Positions 9,548 through 17,705 of a stretch of 64,000 nucleotides of DNA are shown here, in pieces. The notes beneath the pieces are model-generated. The model was not told where the DNA came from. It ran no database searches and saw only the letters and a program-made list of their open reading frames with translations. Positions within the stretch are counted from its first letter, which is position 1; the number at the start of each line of letters is the position of its first letter. This DNA comes from Bacillota bacterium (GTDB taxonomy: Bacteria; Bacteroidota; Bacteroidia; Bacteroidales; Bacteroidaceae), in contig JAMPFD010000001.1 of NCBI GenBank assembly GCA_023664625.1, positions 1 through 64,000 on the forward strand, read 5' to 3'. Both the position numbers and the translations under genes were made by a program.

Positions 9548-10628
9548 ATGGAAAACAAATCAAAAAAGATATTCGATAAACTGAAGCAAACTCTTCCAAA
9601 ACCAGAAGATTTGATTACAGAGTTTACATACTATAATCCTATCGGTGCGCAAATTTATGATGCACTTACGAATCTAAACATATTAGAGGTTGAGCTGCAC
9701 GATATAATTACAAAAAATGTATTCAAAGGCATTGACTATTATTCAATCGTTGGATTAATACCATTGTGGACTCGAAATGATGGGCATAGTCAAGAGGGCT
9801 GTAATTCTAAAGAAACGTTCGAATCACTGGTCAATTCTAACGATAATGAGCTAACACATAAGGTCCTTTATTATCATGATTGCGAAATGTTAATGTCTTC
9901 TTTCCAAAATAGAACAACTGCATTGGGAAGGTTAATTAATCGCGTATATGAAATCCTAACCCCCCAATCTATCTCGTGATATTAAAGAATATGAGGATGT
10001 TGCTTTCGGGGTAGGCGCACAAGGAATTGATGTTTATACGTATCTCAATTCACTTATCATAACCCTTGCTTCAAGTTTTGACCTCATAACTAAAATTGCT
10101 TACGAACTGCAAGAAATGCATAAAGTGGATTTCACGTCATATCCCAACATGAAAAGTGCAAATATCACATATGGTAAACGTAAATGGCTTGATGATGGTC
10201 TTAGGACGGAAGATACCTTATTTGCAAAGAAGGAGACTATATGCATTAGAACAATTGAAAGTTTACGAGATGAAATCATACATAATGGCTCTCTCGATTT
10301 TCATTATGCCCTGTATCATGGGTTGATCGACAACAAGATAGAGCAGTGGATCTTCTTCCCAGATTTGAATGAAAGCGGAACCTTAAAGAACTTAAAAGCA
10401 CGCAAGAAATTCTACCCTAATAGTACTCGTACTTTTAATGTAATACTTCCACCACTTTTACTTGATGTCGTAAGATGTTTGGAGAAAACCCTGAATGTGT
10501 TGATTTCGACTTTTGACTGTTCTCGTGCGGATAATAAGCAAGAATTTCTAAATTTCAAGAAAGAAATATCAGGTTGGTATAGGATGGGGCAACATGATAG
10601 CAATACTATTGCAACTAAAGAAACGTAA
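9548..10628 (+). pseudogene. HEPN-like gene with a frameshift at a run of six C
   Basis: Two open frames, 9548-9979 and the frame continuing through 9981-10628, clearly belong to one protein. The second frame is open and protein-like well upstream of its first ATG (10116), reading LSRDIKEYEDVAFGVGAQG. They meet at the CCCCCC run at 9960-9965; one C fewer would restore a continuous 359-aa protein. In the joined protein R-D-E-I-I-H near residues 240-245 matches the R-x4-H active-site pattern of HEPN ribonucleases. So this may be a toxin-like RNase partner of the upstream nuclease. The shift may be a real inactivation, a slippage switch, or a sequencing error. Confidence 0.65.
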
Positions 10629-10730
10629 CTCACTTTTAAAATTAGAATATACAAACGAATTTGAATAAAAAGAAGCATAATAGCGTGTTCTTGGCTATAT
10701 AATTCAAGAACAAAATACAAAAGGTTAAAT

Positions 10731-10904
10731 ATGGCAACAAATCCACCTTCAGGAGACGGGCATCGCAATGGCGCAGTGAGAAATCGCTCACAAGTGTTAA
10801 ATCCCAAAACAGGACAATGGGTAAAAAGGGATAAAGATACTGGGCGTTTCATGGATGTCAAACAAGATGGCACACCGTTTAAGGGCGTGCGAAAAGAAAA
10901 GTAA
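10731..10904 (+). CDS. Conserved 57-aa small protein
   Basis: A short gene starting ATG at 10731 and ending TAA at 10902-10904. It encodes MATNPPSGDGHRNGAVRNRS, then a hydrophilic part with PKTGQWVKRD and TGRFMDVK, ending in KGVRKEK. I recognise this type of small, Gly/Lys/Arg-rich protein (GDGHRxGAVxxRSQ, NPKTGxWVKRD, TGRFMDxK) as widespread in bacteria, but its role is unknown to me. It is well above chance because every motif is family-like. It is followed directly by a bidirectional terminator. Confidence 0.75.
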   Translation: MATNPPSGDGHRNGAVRNRSQVLNPKTGQWVKRDKDTGRFMDVKQDGTPFKGVRKEK

Positions 10905-10910
10905 GTTTTT

Positions 10911-10943
10911 AACAAGGGCAAGAGTGTGATACTTGCCCTTGTT
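10911..10943. terminator. Bidirectional terminator between convergent genes
   Basis: A perfect 12-bp stem (10911-10922 with 10932-10943) and nine-base loop, flanked by As on the left and Ts on the right. It lies between the plus-strand 57-aa gene and the minus-strand restriction-modification gene, so it can end both. Confidence 0.85.
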
Positions 10944-10948
10944 TATTT

Positions 10949-13900
10949 TCACATTGGTTTTATCATTGATTCAATGAAAGCGATTTCTTCATCTGAAAGT
11001 CCATATTTGGTATAGAGTTGTGCATCAATCTCCGCCACGCTCTTAATCCAGTCAATGTCGCTGTTGGAAGTGAAATCTTGCATGGGGATGAATTGAAATT
11101 TATCTGATGAAAGATTTATGGACGAAACAGATAACATCAATAGAAAGCGAGCAAAACGAGTTTGTATATATTTATACTCATTATCAACAATTGATTTACT
11201 TTCGGATGCGCCAATTATCAAATATGAATCTGTACAGACATCATTTGGACCAATTACTTCAGTACGTGAAACTATCTTGAATTGACCGTTTTTATCAGGC
11301 TCTCCAGCATGCTCTGCCGTAACCTTACTCATCAATATTTTGTATTTACCAAGTAATGGATTAGAACGAGGAACAGCAGATACAGGAAGCCAAGATATAC
11401 CTGCACTAGAAATCAAACGAAGTTCCCCAACACCATTACCACGGACATTTGATGAAAGCCCAAAAGGATTACGGGTATTTACTATTGAAGAAAAATTCTT
11501 TTCAGAACTACACTTATTGAGTATGTGTATAGCGGAATTATAACGTATGAATACAGAAAATTGATTTAAAGGACGATTCTCTGTATCGCGTATTGCTCCT
11601 TGTATAGTTGTTATATTACAATTTCCATTATGTTTCTCATCCCATAATATATAGTTAATTCCGCCTCCAATGCTTGCCGTTGGAAAACAATCCTTGGCAT
11701 TAATATAATCGAATATATGACTTATTCGTTTTTCTGATAGCATATTCTCTCTAAAAGTATCCAAACCTTTTCCTCCTGCAAACCAACGGGAAGGCATTAT
11801 CATCGAAATATATGAAGGTTTTAAGAGTTTTGCCATTTCTACAAACAAATTATATACAGGTTTTGCACTTACACCTGCTCCTCCATCCATAACCTGATAC
11901 GGCGGATTACCTACTATTGCATTTATTTTCACGTCTTTTCCTACTAAGTCATGAACTTTCTTGATGAAAAGTTCGGGTTGATTCTTTATTTTGTTTATTA
12001 AGTATTCGGGTGCCCACATATTTATAGAGCCTTTGCGGAAGCCGAGGAGCGTGCGGCGCGTGATGGCTTTTGCCATAGGTGTCTTGCAGATGACGAAGAT
12101 GTTTTCGGCCACGGCAGCATCCCAAAGAGCGAGATGTTCTTCGAGAGAAGACGGAGACGAAGTGCTGTCTTTCAGCCGTGTGCGGTAGACGTTATAAGCG
12201 AGGTAGAGGGGATAAAGACCGGATTTAGAATTGATTTCCAGAAGATGGCTGTCAGAAGAAAACACATCCGCTGTCACCGCGCCACGGTCTATGTAGCGAG
12301 GCTCGGTGATGGTATCGCTGAAATCAGCGTTGAAGAAGGTATAACCGCCGAGCGTATCGCTCATGTGCATATTCACCACGCGCCACGGAGTCAATACCGT
12401 TTCTTTGTCGGGATTGCGGAAGGTGGAGAAGATGTCGGTAATGCGCTCTATGCGCTCCTCTATGGTAAGACGGTCGGCAGCGCGGGCCATGGCGCGGATA
12501 CGTTTGCCCGCGGCAGCGAAGATGTCGGAGTCGTAGTAACGCTTGAACTTGTTGAACGTGGCTTTGGTCACACCACGCGGCATAAACTCCTCCCACGACT
12601 GGGCATCAACGAGCGAAGTGAAGTTGTCGATAGTGAGTTGCTCGTCCTCGTTATCAATCCTTGCACCATAGATAAGCAGGGGCATACGGATGGAGATGCC
12701 GCGAAGAATGGAGATGGCATCCTGCTGCACCTTTTTCTTTTTCTTCAACTCCTCAAGGCGTGCTTTCTCCTCATCGGTCAGCTCCCGTTTCTTCTTCTTT
12801 TCGAGCTTCTCTTTCTCCTCATATTCTTCATTTGTCAAGCCTTGAGTGTTTACATCTATGCTGCCGCTGTTGCCAATAGCCTTGGTCTGTCCGATAATAC
12901 CTTTAAGCTCTTTGAAGTCCTTGACAGCAAATTCATCAAGTTTCAGCAGTTCGTCGGTGTAGAGATAGCCATCTTCAAAGCCGTTGCGCACAACACGCTC
13001 CACGTATGCTTTCTTCAGCTGCTCCATCATCTTGTTGGCATCGTATGGCTTCATCATGCTGCCCTCCATGCCTATTACCGGACAGAAATTGAGGAAGTCG
13101 CCGAGAGCCTGACGCTGCGCCTCGGTGGTCTTGCCGGCTTTGTACGAAACGCGCGGCACGGAGGCAAGCACCTGCAACGTGCGGTCGGGCGCAAAATCGA
13201 ACACATAGCAGTCTTCCTTTACAAGCCCGTTTACGGAATAAGGAGTCTGCACGCGGAAGATGGTCTGCATATAAGCGGAAGCGGCAGTATTGAAAGAGCC
13301 AGAAAGCATCAGCACGCCCATCCATTGCGGCACACTCACGCCCGTGGTCAGCCTACCGCACGAGAGCGTAATGGTGCCATGATGCGACTCGGCTATCGCC
13401 TTGTTCACCTTTTTGAGAGCCTCTTCACGGTCTTCCTCCTCATCACCGTCGCCGGCAACATTCACAATGTCGAAATTGCCGAACACCGGATGCTCTTTGA
13501 GCATTTCCGAGAGAGCCTTTGCCGCTTTCACGCCCGGCATCATCCACAGCGTGTGACGGAAAATTCCGCGGTATCGGGCGTTAGCAAAGGGGTACATACT
13601 TTCCGCGTCTTCCTTGGTGAGAAGATTGAGAAAACGGAGCACATCGGCATGATGCAGAAAACCGCCAGCATCATTACACCTGAAAAACTCTTTGAAGTTG
13701 AAGGCTATGTCCTCGTCTGCAAAGTCGTTCATCAGCCGGCCGAGGTCGTAGGTATAGATGTTCATGCGGGGAAGTCCGGCGTATGGGTTGGGGTCACCGA
13801 AATGATTACGGTCCCATTCCTGTTTGGCACGCTGCTCCATGGTGTAGTCCCACGTGAACATCTCCTCCTCGGTCGTGTCGTCCATAAGGTTGAACGGAGT

Positions 13901-14878
13901 GCCGGAGAGCTGGAGAATCTTGGTAGACTCTTTCGTAAGCTCGGTGATTACTGCCTTTCCAAGCGTGGTTTGTGTGCCCTCGTGTGCCTCGTCGATGATG
14001 ATGTAGTCCCACGGAGTGGAGAAAACGTCATCGTTCTTGTCGAACTTGCCGCCGACGGTCTCAGAGCCGCGAAGGTCCTGCATGGAGGCAAAGAAAACAT
14101 AGCTCAGCCCCTCCCTTTTGTGGCGACTTTCAAGGTTGGCAAAAGAAGAACCGTGGTTCTTCGAGCCGTAGACATAACCCGGACTGTCGTAGAAAATCTT
14201 GTCGAAGTCCTCAAACCATCCGGCATCAACCACCGGACGGTGGGTGAGGATAAGGGTACGGCCAAACCGCATCTCCTTGGCCACCTGTAGAGCGGATAGC
14301 GTCTTGCCGAAACGCATCTTGGCGTTCCAGAGCATACGGCGGCTTTTCGTTCCCGCCTTCTTATAGAGCCTCACGGTCTTGGCTATAGCCTCCGCCTGCT
14401 CGGGACGGAACTCGATGGGCGACCGCCCCACGGTGATTTCACCGGCGTTGAGCGATTCGCGTTCCTCTTTGACTGCCGCAATGGCACGCTTAGCAGTTTC
14501 AAGGTCGGTGATGAACCACTCCTTGCCGCCCTTGTCGATATTCCTGAACTCCTTGCGCCGGATGCCACTGCGCTTCAACACCTCGTGCACATCCTTATCG
14601 TTGAAGCCGATGGTGCGTGAACCTTTGCGATAGCAGGCGGCCTCGGTGTAAAGCAGTTCGTAGGCAATTCCGGCAGTGGAGGTATATTGGTCTATGCGGT
14701 TGCAGGCGGCTTTGTTGAGCACCGTGCTACCGGGCGCGATGGCGGTGACGTCCACCTCGTCGGGGTCGGCATCCATCGTGGCCTCACCTATTTTAAGGCA
14801 ATCTCTATGTGCGCCGTCATTGATGCGGAACACATAAATCAGCTTGGCTTTCAGTTCTTCAAAATACTTGGTTCTCAT
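10949..14878 (-). CDS. GIY-YIG/DEAH helicase/N6-methyltransferase fusion (type IIG/ISP-like restriction enzyme)
   Basis: A 1309-aa single-chain restriction-modification protein. Order of parts: an N-terminal GIY-YIG-like nuclease (about 10-130, with LIYVF, CLKIGEA, and VHEVLKRSG); an SF2 helicase (Walker A RFGKT near 190, DEAH near 294, LSGTPFN, and QTIFRVQ motif VI); a charged coiled linker near 690-725; then a DNA methyltransferase part with the catalytic NPPY near 990 and a C-terminal region likely serving target recognition. Notably no clear SAM-binding motif I precedes NPPY; that motif seems to be in the upstream partner (14885-15901). The two genes are six bases apart and must be one operon. 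It may be phase-variable through the invertible promoter at 15917-16107. Confidence 0.85.
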   Translation of the reverse strand: MRTKYFEELKAKLIYVFRINDGAHRDCLKIGEATMDADPDEVDVTAIAPGSTVLNKAACNRIDQYTSTAGIAYELLYTEAACYRKGSRTIGFNDKDVHEVLKRSGIRRKEFRNIDKGGKEWFITDLETAKRAIAAVKEERESLNAGEITVGRSPIEFRPEQAEAIAKTVRLYKKAGTKSRRMLWNAKMRFGKTLSALQVAKEMRFGRTLILTHRPVVDAGWFEDFDKIFYDSPGYVYGSKNHGSSFANLESRHKREGLSYVFFASMQDLRGSETVGGKFDKNDDVFSTPWDYIIIDEAHEGTQTTLGKAVITELTKESTKILQLSGTPFNLMDDTTEEEMFTWDYTMEQRAKQEWDRNHFGDPNPYAGLPRMNIYTYDLGRLMNDFADEDIAFNFKEFFRCNDAGGFLHHADVLRFLNLLTKEDAESMYPFANARYRGIFRHTLWMMPGVKAAKALSEMLKEHPVFGNFDIVNVAGDGDEEEDREEALKKVNKAIAESHHGTITLSCGRLTTGVSVPQWMGVLMLSGSFNTAASAYMQTIFRVQTPYSVNGLVKEDCYVFDFAPDRTLQVLASVPRVSYKAGKTTEAQRQALGDFLNFCPVIGMEGSMMKPYDANKMMEQLKKAYVERVVRNGFEDGYLYTDELLKLDEFAVKDFKELKGIIGQTKAIGNSGSIDVNTQGLTNEEYEEKEKLEKKKKRELTDEEKARLEELKKKKKVQQDAISILRGISIRMPLLIYGARIDNEDEQLTIDNFTSLVDAQSWEEFMPRGVTKATFNKFKRYYDSDIFAAAGKRIRAMARAADRLTIEERIERITDIFSTFRNPDKETVLTPWRVVNMHMSDTLGGYTFFNADFSDTITEPRYIDRGAVTADVFSSDSHLLEINSKSGLYPLYLAYNVYRTRLKDSTSSPSSLEEHLALWDAAVAENIFVICKTPMAKAITRRTLLGFRKGSINMWAPEYLINKIKNQPELFIKKVHDLVGKDVKINAIVGNPPYQVMDGGAGVSAKPVYNLFVEMAKLLKPSYISMIMPSRWFAGGKGLDTFRENMLSEKRISHIFDYINAKDCFPTASIGGGINYILWDEKHNGNCNITTIQGAIRDTENRPLNQFSVFIRYNSAIHILNKCSSEKNFSSIVNTRNPFGLSSNVRGNGVGELRLISSAGISWLPVSAVPRSNPLLGKYKILMSKVTAEHAGEPDKNGQFKIVSRTEVIGPNDVCTDSYLIIGASESKSIVDNEYKYIQTRFARFLLMLSVSSINLSSDKFQFIPMQDFTSNSDIDWIKSVAEIDAQLYTKYGLSDEEIAFIESMIKPM

Positions 14879-14884
14879 AGGCGG

Positions 14885-15901
14885 TCACTTAATAAGGTCT
14901 ATAAATCGGATCCGTTTCCCTTTTTTACCTGTTGCCTTATCTGTAGCATGCCAGTCCTTGATTTGGCAATAGACACCGTTGTGTCTGCGGATATCATTTA
15001 TCAGACAACCTTTACATTGACTGATTTCTTCCCTTGTCCCAAACAGGTCGGCAACCACCTCATGATGCTCACCGCAACTGTTCGGGACAACACCTTTCAG
15101 CCCGTCCATCTGCCATACGTTCCACGAGATGATGTAGGCGATGTAATTGATGGATTTCAGCAACGGGCACTTGCCGAACTTCTGCCGATAATATTCTATA
15201 AAGGAGATGAGCATGGATTCGCGTGCTATCAACAGGTTGTCTCCCTGCCATTCGTAAGCGTAGATACTCTTGTATGCTTCCTGTGCCCATTCCAACCATT
15301 CTCCGGAGGTTGCCGTGTTCTCGCCCACCACCCGCAGCTTGCGGTCAAGCAATCCGATGCGTTGTTCTATCGGGATAGCCTCCCCAGTTGTCGTATCATA
15401 ACGGCTCACGATGTAAGGGGCTTCGCCACAGGTTATCTCCAGCCGGATGTCATGCACATAATCTTTCCATGTCTTACCATCAGGAAACAGAATCTTCTCT
15501 GCGTTCGGCTGCCACCGATGACAGCCCCGGCCGTCAGTGTATTCCTTATTGAACACATCCCTGCGCCCGAACCAAGCCTCATCAATCAGATTGTTCTGTG
15601 CATTGCATATCCACGATGGCGTGAACACCTCTGCCATGTTGCGCGAACGTGCGGTCTGGGTGTTACGATTTTTAAGAACACGGGGCATGATGACGTGCCC
15701 GTTATCTCCGGTAATAAGATGTGGAAGAATAGGCGAGTCATATTGATACCCGTGGCCAAGATGTTCATAGTCGGAAGTTGCCCAGAAGATGTTGTGCCGG
15801 ACATCCTTTGTGCTCATTGTATGGTCTTTGAGCAGAGTGTCCAGCAGTGCAGGCGAAAGGCGGAATACTGCATCTTCCAATATGTCAGCTTCAAACGGCA
15901 T
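14885..15901 (-). CDS. DNA methyltransferase subunit with SAM-binding motifs
   Basis: A 338-aa protein. It shows methyltransferase motif X (AEVFTPSWICNAQNN, about residue 90), a motif I-like LEITCGEAPYI (about 152) and a motif II-like YAYEWQGDNLLIAR (about 213), but no NPPY catalytic motif up to its end. The NPPY is in the next gene. I infer the two proteins together make the modification enzyme. Its ATG lies just 16 bases from the left arm of the invertible promoter, so this gene would be the first transcribed when the promoter is flipped. Close relatives are usually called restriction endonuclease subunit M. Confidence 0.75.
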   Translation of the reverse strand: MPFEADILEDAVFRLSPALLDTLLKDHTMSTKDVRHNIFWATSDYEHLGHGYQYDSPILPHLITGDNGHVIMPRVLKNRNTQTARSRNMAEVFTPSWICNAQNNLIDEAWFGRRDVFNKEYTDGRGCHRWQPNAEKILFPDGKTWKDYVHDIRLEITCGEAPYIVSRYDTTTGEAIPIEQRIGLLDRKLRVVGENTATSGEWLEWAQEAYKSIYAYEWQGDNLLIARESMLISFIEYYRQKFGKCPLLKSINYIAYIISWNVWQMDGLKGVVPNSCGEHHEVVADLFGTREEISQCKGCLINDIRRHNGVYCQIKDWHATDKATGKKGKRIRFIDLIK

Positions 15902-15916
15902 TCTAATTTAGGGTTA

Positions 15917-16107
15917 TCTCTTTCCAAGAGTTACTTAAATGTCTGTTTATTACTGACAGTCATCAGTTTAGTTCACCCAAGCAACATGAGGTGCTCGACA
16001 AAACATGTAAGAATAAGAAATAGACGTACATTTTTTTGTAAAAAAAGTCTTCTTTTACAGACTTTTTCAGTACCTTTGTACACTGTTGAGTAACTCTTGG
16101 AAAGAGA
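15917..16107. promoter_or_regulatory. Invertible promoter (19-bp perfect inverted repeats)
   Basis: The arms TCTCTTTCCAAGAGTTACT (15917-15935) and its exact reverse complement (16089-16107) enclose 153 AT-rich bases. Inside, TACCTTTG at 16071-16078 fits the Bacteroidetes -7 box on the plus strand; no matching box is seen on the minus strand. As drawn, the promoter points right, away from the minus-strand restriction operon and antisense to the recombinase gene, i.e. the OFF state. Inversion would place it about 50 bases before the ATG at 15901. The layout matches tyrosine-recombinase-driven promoter switches known from Bacteroidetes. Confidence 0.8.
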
Positions 16108-16139
16108 GTCGTGTTTTTCCCCTCCCCTCACACTTTTTT

Positions 16140-17357
16140 TTATTGCATGCCCTGCAAAGCCGACAGTATTATGTCGTTAGCCCTGTCTACAGCCGAAGTG
16201 TCAAGCGAGGCAAGATAAATCTGTGTCGTCTGCTCGCTGTCATGCCCCAGCCCCTCACTGATGGTGCTTATCGGGATGTCCTTTAATTTTGCTATGGAAG
16301 CCCAGCTGTGCCGGGCGACGTAGGTGGTAAGAGGCATCTGCAGCCCTATTTTCGCAGCTACGGTTTTCAGACTGCGGTTCACCCTGTAGTGGCGGTTTCG
16401 GTACTGATTGCGGTGGTTCGCAGTGAGGGATGTGATTATAGGGAAAAGAAACTCCGTCTCATTCCGCGGATATTTATCAAGAACATCCTGCATTTCCTCC
16501 GTCCATTTAATGGAAAGTTTCTGCCCTGTCTTACGGCGGCGGTAGGTTACGACGCCGTTTCTTAAATCCGACTTGCGCAGATAGGCAAGGTCTACGAAAC
16601 TCATGCCGCGCAGATAGAAGGAGAGCATGAACATGTCACGGGCATAACCGGCAGACCTGTCCATGCCAAGTTCCAGATTCTTAATCCTCCTGATGGTTGT
16701 TATGTCCACAGCCCTCTTGGCAGTCTTTTCAACACCGGTATATACATGGGCGAAGGGATTTACATCCGGCGGAACCAAGGCCTGCTCACGTGCCCTGTTA
16801 TACACAGCCCTCAATATCCGCAAGTGGAAGGATACGGAATTGGGGACAAGTCCTTTCGACAGCAAATAAGCCTCGTATGATTCCATCAGTTCCCGGTCAA
16901 GCGCATCCAGCATCAGGTCCTCACCGTTTCTGAAACGGGAAAAGCTGTTCAGTGCCGCCCTGTATGTCTCACTTGTGCGCTGACGGCCGTCATGCCTCAG
17001 CCGAGCTATGATGCTTTCCATAAAGCCGAAAAGGGACAGGTGTGACGTAAGCACAAAAAACTCGTCTACGATGTCCTCTGCACTGAACGGAATGCCCCGG
17101 TGCATGAATGAAACGACGATACGGTTGAAGCGGTTCATGTCCCACCGGATTTTGTCCCGTATGGACATGAGCATGTCTTTTCTTTCAGCATCATGCCGGA
17201 CATTTATACTCCGGAGCTTCGCATCCCATTCCCACAAATACACTTTATAGCCCGTCTTAACCTGACGCGCCACCCTGTTATGGGTAACTTGGTAATAGAT
17301 GGTGCCCTCCCTGTCATTGACGGAGGACTGTCTGAACTTTACTTTTACTGTTGCCAT
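16140..17357 (-). CDS. Tyrosine recombinase (site-specific integrase/invertase family)
   Basis: A 405-aa recombinase of the Bacteroidetes phage-integrase type: an N-terminal arm-like domain, a SAM-like core-binding domain (about 105-195) and a catalytic domain. Active-site residues are visible: Arg in FYLRGMSFVDL, the YVARHSWAS box, GLGHDS and the Tyr in TTQIYLAS. Length and architecture match the family that includes DNA invertases for surface antigens. It lies beside the 19-bp inverted repeats at 15917-16107 and next to an inverted-repeat element at 17410, so it may invert the promoter; mobilising the element or the island is an alternative. Confidence 0.9.
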   Translation of the reverse strand: MATVKVKFRQSSVNDREGTIYYQVTHNRVARQVKTGYKVYLWEWDAKLRSINVRHDAERKDMLMSIRDKIRWDMNRFNRIVVSFMHRGIPFSAEDIVDEFFVLTSHLSLFGFMESIIARLRHDGRQRTSETYRAALNSFSRFRNGEDLMLDALDRELMESYEAYLLSKGLVPNSVSFHLRILRAVYNRAREQALVPPDVNPFAHVYTGVEKTAKRAVDITTIRRIKNLELGMDRSAGYARDMFMLSFYLRGMSFVDLAYLRKSDLRNGVVTYRRRKTGQKLSIKWTEEMQDVLDKYPRNETEFLFPIITSLTANHRNQYRNRHYRVNRSLKTVAAKIGLQMPLTTYVARHSWASIAKLKDIPISTISEGLGHDSEQTTQIYLASLDTSAVDRANDIILSALQGMQ

Positions 17358-17381
17358 ATATTCTTTTTTGGTTTCTATATA

Positions 17382-17436
17382 TAAGTAACTGCTGACAATT
17401 AGTTTGACATAAGTAACTGTTGGAAATTAGTTTATA
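17382..17436. repeat. Two tandem copies of the element-end motif
   Basis: The motif TAAGTAACTGYTGRMAATTA occurs at 17382 and again at 17410, 28 bases apart. Two similar motifs in the opposite direction end at about 17666 and 17705. This paired layout at both ends resembles multiple protein-binding sites, such as recombinase or transposase arms. Confidence 0.55.
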
Positions 17437-17705
17437 CTAAAAACGCAGTTATTTTTTTATGCGGTTAGTGTACGGAACCGAAGGAGCAATGCGTGCATTG
17501 TGACTGAGTGACAAGCACTAACTGACAAAAAAGAACGTTTTCGTTAAGCCGGATGAGCAGAACGAAACTCGTTTCAGTTATGCCATGGCGAGAAAAGGTA
17601 GAATGAAATTCAACAAGTTTTAGTGAGAAAACATTATATTATAAAATAATTATCAATAGTTACTTATAATATCTTCTCACAAAACCAATTTCCAACAATT
17701 ACTTA
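17410..17705. mobile_element. Short non-coding inverted-repeat element (MITE-like)
   Basis: About 296 bases with roughly 24-bp imperfect terminal inverted repeats (TAAGTAACTGTTGGAAATTA at the left; reverse complement at the right, ending 17705). It has no gene. It contains a hairpin around GCAATGCGTGCATTG and a larger structured core at 17538-17596 shared with the element at 40646-41232. A near-identical inverted copy of its left 95 bases lies at 1-105. The host transposase or recombinase is unknown. Confidence 0.65.
17538..17596 (+). ncRNA. Conserved structured core, possible RNA
   Basis: An outer helix (TTTTCGTTA with TGGCGAGAAAA, using G-U pairs) encloses a conserved loop strand AGCCGGATGA and an inner hairpin from GCAGAACGAAAC to GTTTCAGTTATGC. 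The copy at 40720-40778 keeps the fold although the inner stem bases differ, so pairing rather than sequence seems conserved. No promoter is identified. Confidence 0.45.

Noticed and set aside
12134..14290. 718-codon open frame on the plus strand opposite the restriction-helicase gene
   Set aside because: It is the antisense of a gene with clear helicase and methyltransferase motifs; its own translation has no domain and results from the GC-rich codon use of the real gene.
14687..16093. 468-codon plus-strand frame across the methyltransferase subunit and the inverted repeat
   Set aside because: Antisense to a gene with methyltransferase motifs; no recognisable domain in the translation.
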